This document shows, piece after piece, positions 63,491-64,000 of a stretch of 64,000 nt of DNA. Source of the DNA: Vibrio chagasii (lineage in GTDB: Bacteria; Pseudomonadota; Gammaproteobacteria; Enterobacterales; Vibrionaceae); the NCBI GenBank assembly GCA_041879415.1, contig CP090851.1, forward strand, positions 868,001-932,000, in the 5' to 3' direction. The notes under the pieces are model-generated. The model did no database searches and was not told where the DNA came from. It saw only the letters and a list, made by a program, of their open reading frames with translations. Made by a program: the position numbers and the translations under genes. Position 1 is the first letter of the stretch, and every line of letters begins with the position of its first letter.

Positions 63491-63619
63491 ATTTCCTCTT
63501 TAAAATTAAATTTCTGACGGCTTTCAAAACCGCTTCGTGTTTTCAAGTGTTCAAAACGGACGCTTCGAACTCATTTGATTTCGGGCGTTCGGTTAGATAA
63601 TCAACGGTTTTCAAACGCC

Positions 63620-64000
63620 CTAAGCCGCAACTGAACTAAGTTCATTGACTAAGTAATCCCCCAAACCATTAACTGTTAATGCTTGTAGTTTAGGAGCTAT
63701 ATGGCGTTTTTCATTTAAGAAATCGAGAGCACGGCGATCTCGCAGTAACTCTTGACCTCCACAGACAACCAAATATGCGTCATGCTTGGTTCTCTCAGCA
63801 TCAAATGCCGTGTAACCAAGCTTTTCCATTGCTGTACCTGATGACTCTTGGAACTTAGCAACTACTTGAATAGTACTATTAGGCATATGCACGATAAAAT
63901 GAGCATAGTCATTCTTACCTGCAAAAATACTCGGATACCTAACATTAGATTGGTAGGTCATAGCGGTTCCACTGTTACTCTCAGTAAAACCAAAACTAGC
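63620..64000 (-). CDS. PD-(D/E)XK nuclease-like protein, probably partial
   Basis: A frame opens at the right edge of the window and continues to the stop at 63620; an ATG at 63961 is the first visible start, but the 13 codons beyond it read like protein. The segment VVAKFQESSGTAMEKLGY resembles the E-x-K...Q...GT...EK pattern of phage-type PD-(D/E)XK nucleases, though the acidic residue before the lysine is not conserved. Function is inferred at low confidence. Confidence 0.55.
   Translation of the reverse strand, partial: ASFGFTESNSGTAMTYQSNVRYPSIFAGKNDYAHFIVHMPNSTIQVVAKFQESSGTAMEKLGYTAFDAERTKHDAYLVVCGGQELLRDRRALDFLNEKRHIAPKLQALTVNGLGDYLVNELSSVAA

Overview
The window is chromosomal DNA from a marine gammaproteobacterium, almost certainly a Vibrio close to the V. 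splendidus group. The basis is the norspermidine (carboxynorspermidine) pathway, the gyrA/ubiG/nrdAB-yfaE and cydDC-trxB neighbourhoods, a full nrf system, a ToxR-like membrane regulator, tandem BCCT transporters, and moderate-GC genes separated by AT-rich gaps. About 57 protein genes can be supported. No rRNA, tRNA, CRISPR array or insertion sequence was recognised.

Layout. 0-3.7 kb: norspermidine synthesis (end of a diaminobutyrate decarboxylase, carboxynorspermidine dehydrogenase, nspC). 3.7-6.9 kb: an ACT-domain GcvR-like protein, a DUF3943 protein and a CinA-family protein. 7-12.2 kb: anaerobic DMSO respiration, dmsABC on the minus strand facing away from a TorD/DmsD-type chaperone and a NapF-type ferredoxin, with an FNR-like site between them. 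12.4-16.2 kb: nrdA-nrdB-yfaE (aerobic ribonucleotide reductase and its iron-sulfur maintenance ferredoxin) below NrdR-like and DnaA boxes. 16.7-20.4 kb: ubiG and gyrA. 20.5-29.1 kb: ammonia-forming nitrite respiration, with nrfG, a rhodanese, and nrfA diverging from nrfBCD, then nrfE-dsbE-nrfF for attachment of the CxxCK haem. The nrfA/nrfB gap carries CRP-, FNR- and NarP-like sites. A 266-bp palindromic element separates nrfD from nrfE.

29.1-38.6 kb: a small unknown ORF, ribA, a four-gene imelysin/di-haem/DUF1513 iron-linked cluster below a Fur-like box, then an ldtD-mepK-ycbL set for murein remodelling. 38.6-49.4 kb: a DUF2982 protein, a histone-H1-like winged-helix protein, a TakP-type TRAP transporter with its own Cache histidine kinase and response regulator, and two tandem BCCT osmolyte transporters. 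49.7-53.9 kb: an amino-acid-type chemoreceptor, an unknown lipoprotein and an exported one-cysteine Tpx. 54-57.7 kb: a ToxR-like regulator facing away from a small unknown protein plus an EAL phosphodiesterase, an unknown protein and a nucleoside 2-deoxyribosyltransferase.

58-62.6 kb: cydC, cydD and trxB. The last 1.4 kb looks accessory: a short ORF without a usual start codon, a membrane/coiled-coil protein, and a possible PD-(D/E)XK-like protein running off the window. Much of the window serves respiration and redox: DMSO and nitrite reduction, cytochrome c maturation, cytochrome bd assembly, thioredoxin and peroxidase. No clearly new multi-gene system was found. The most useful leads are the nrfD/nrfE palindromic element, the nrf and nrd control regions, the one-cysteine Tpx, the H1-like protein, the ToxR-like/EAL locus and the accessory right edge.
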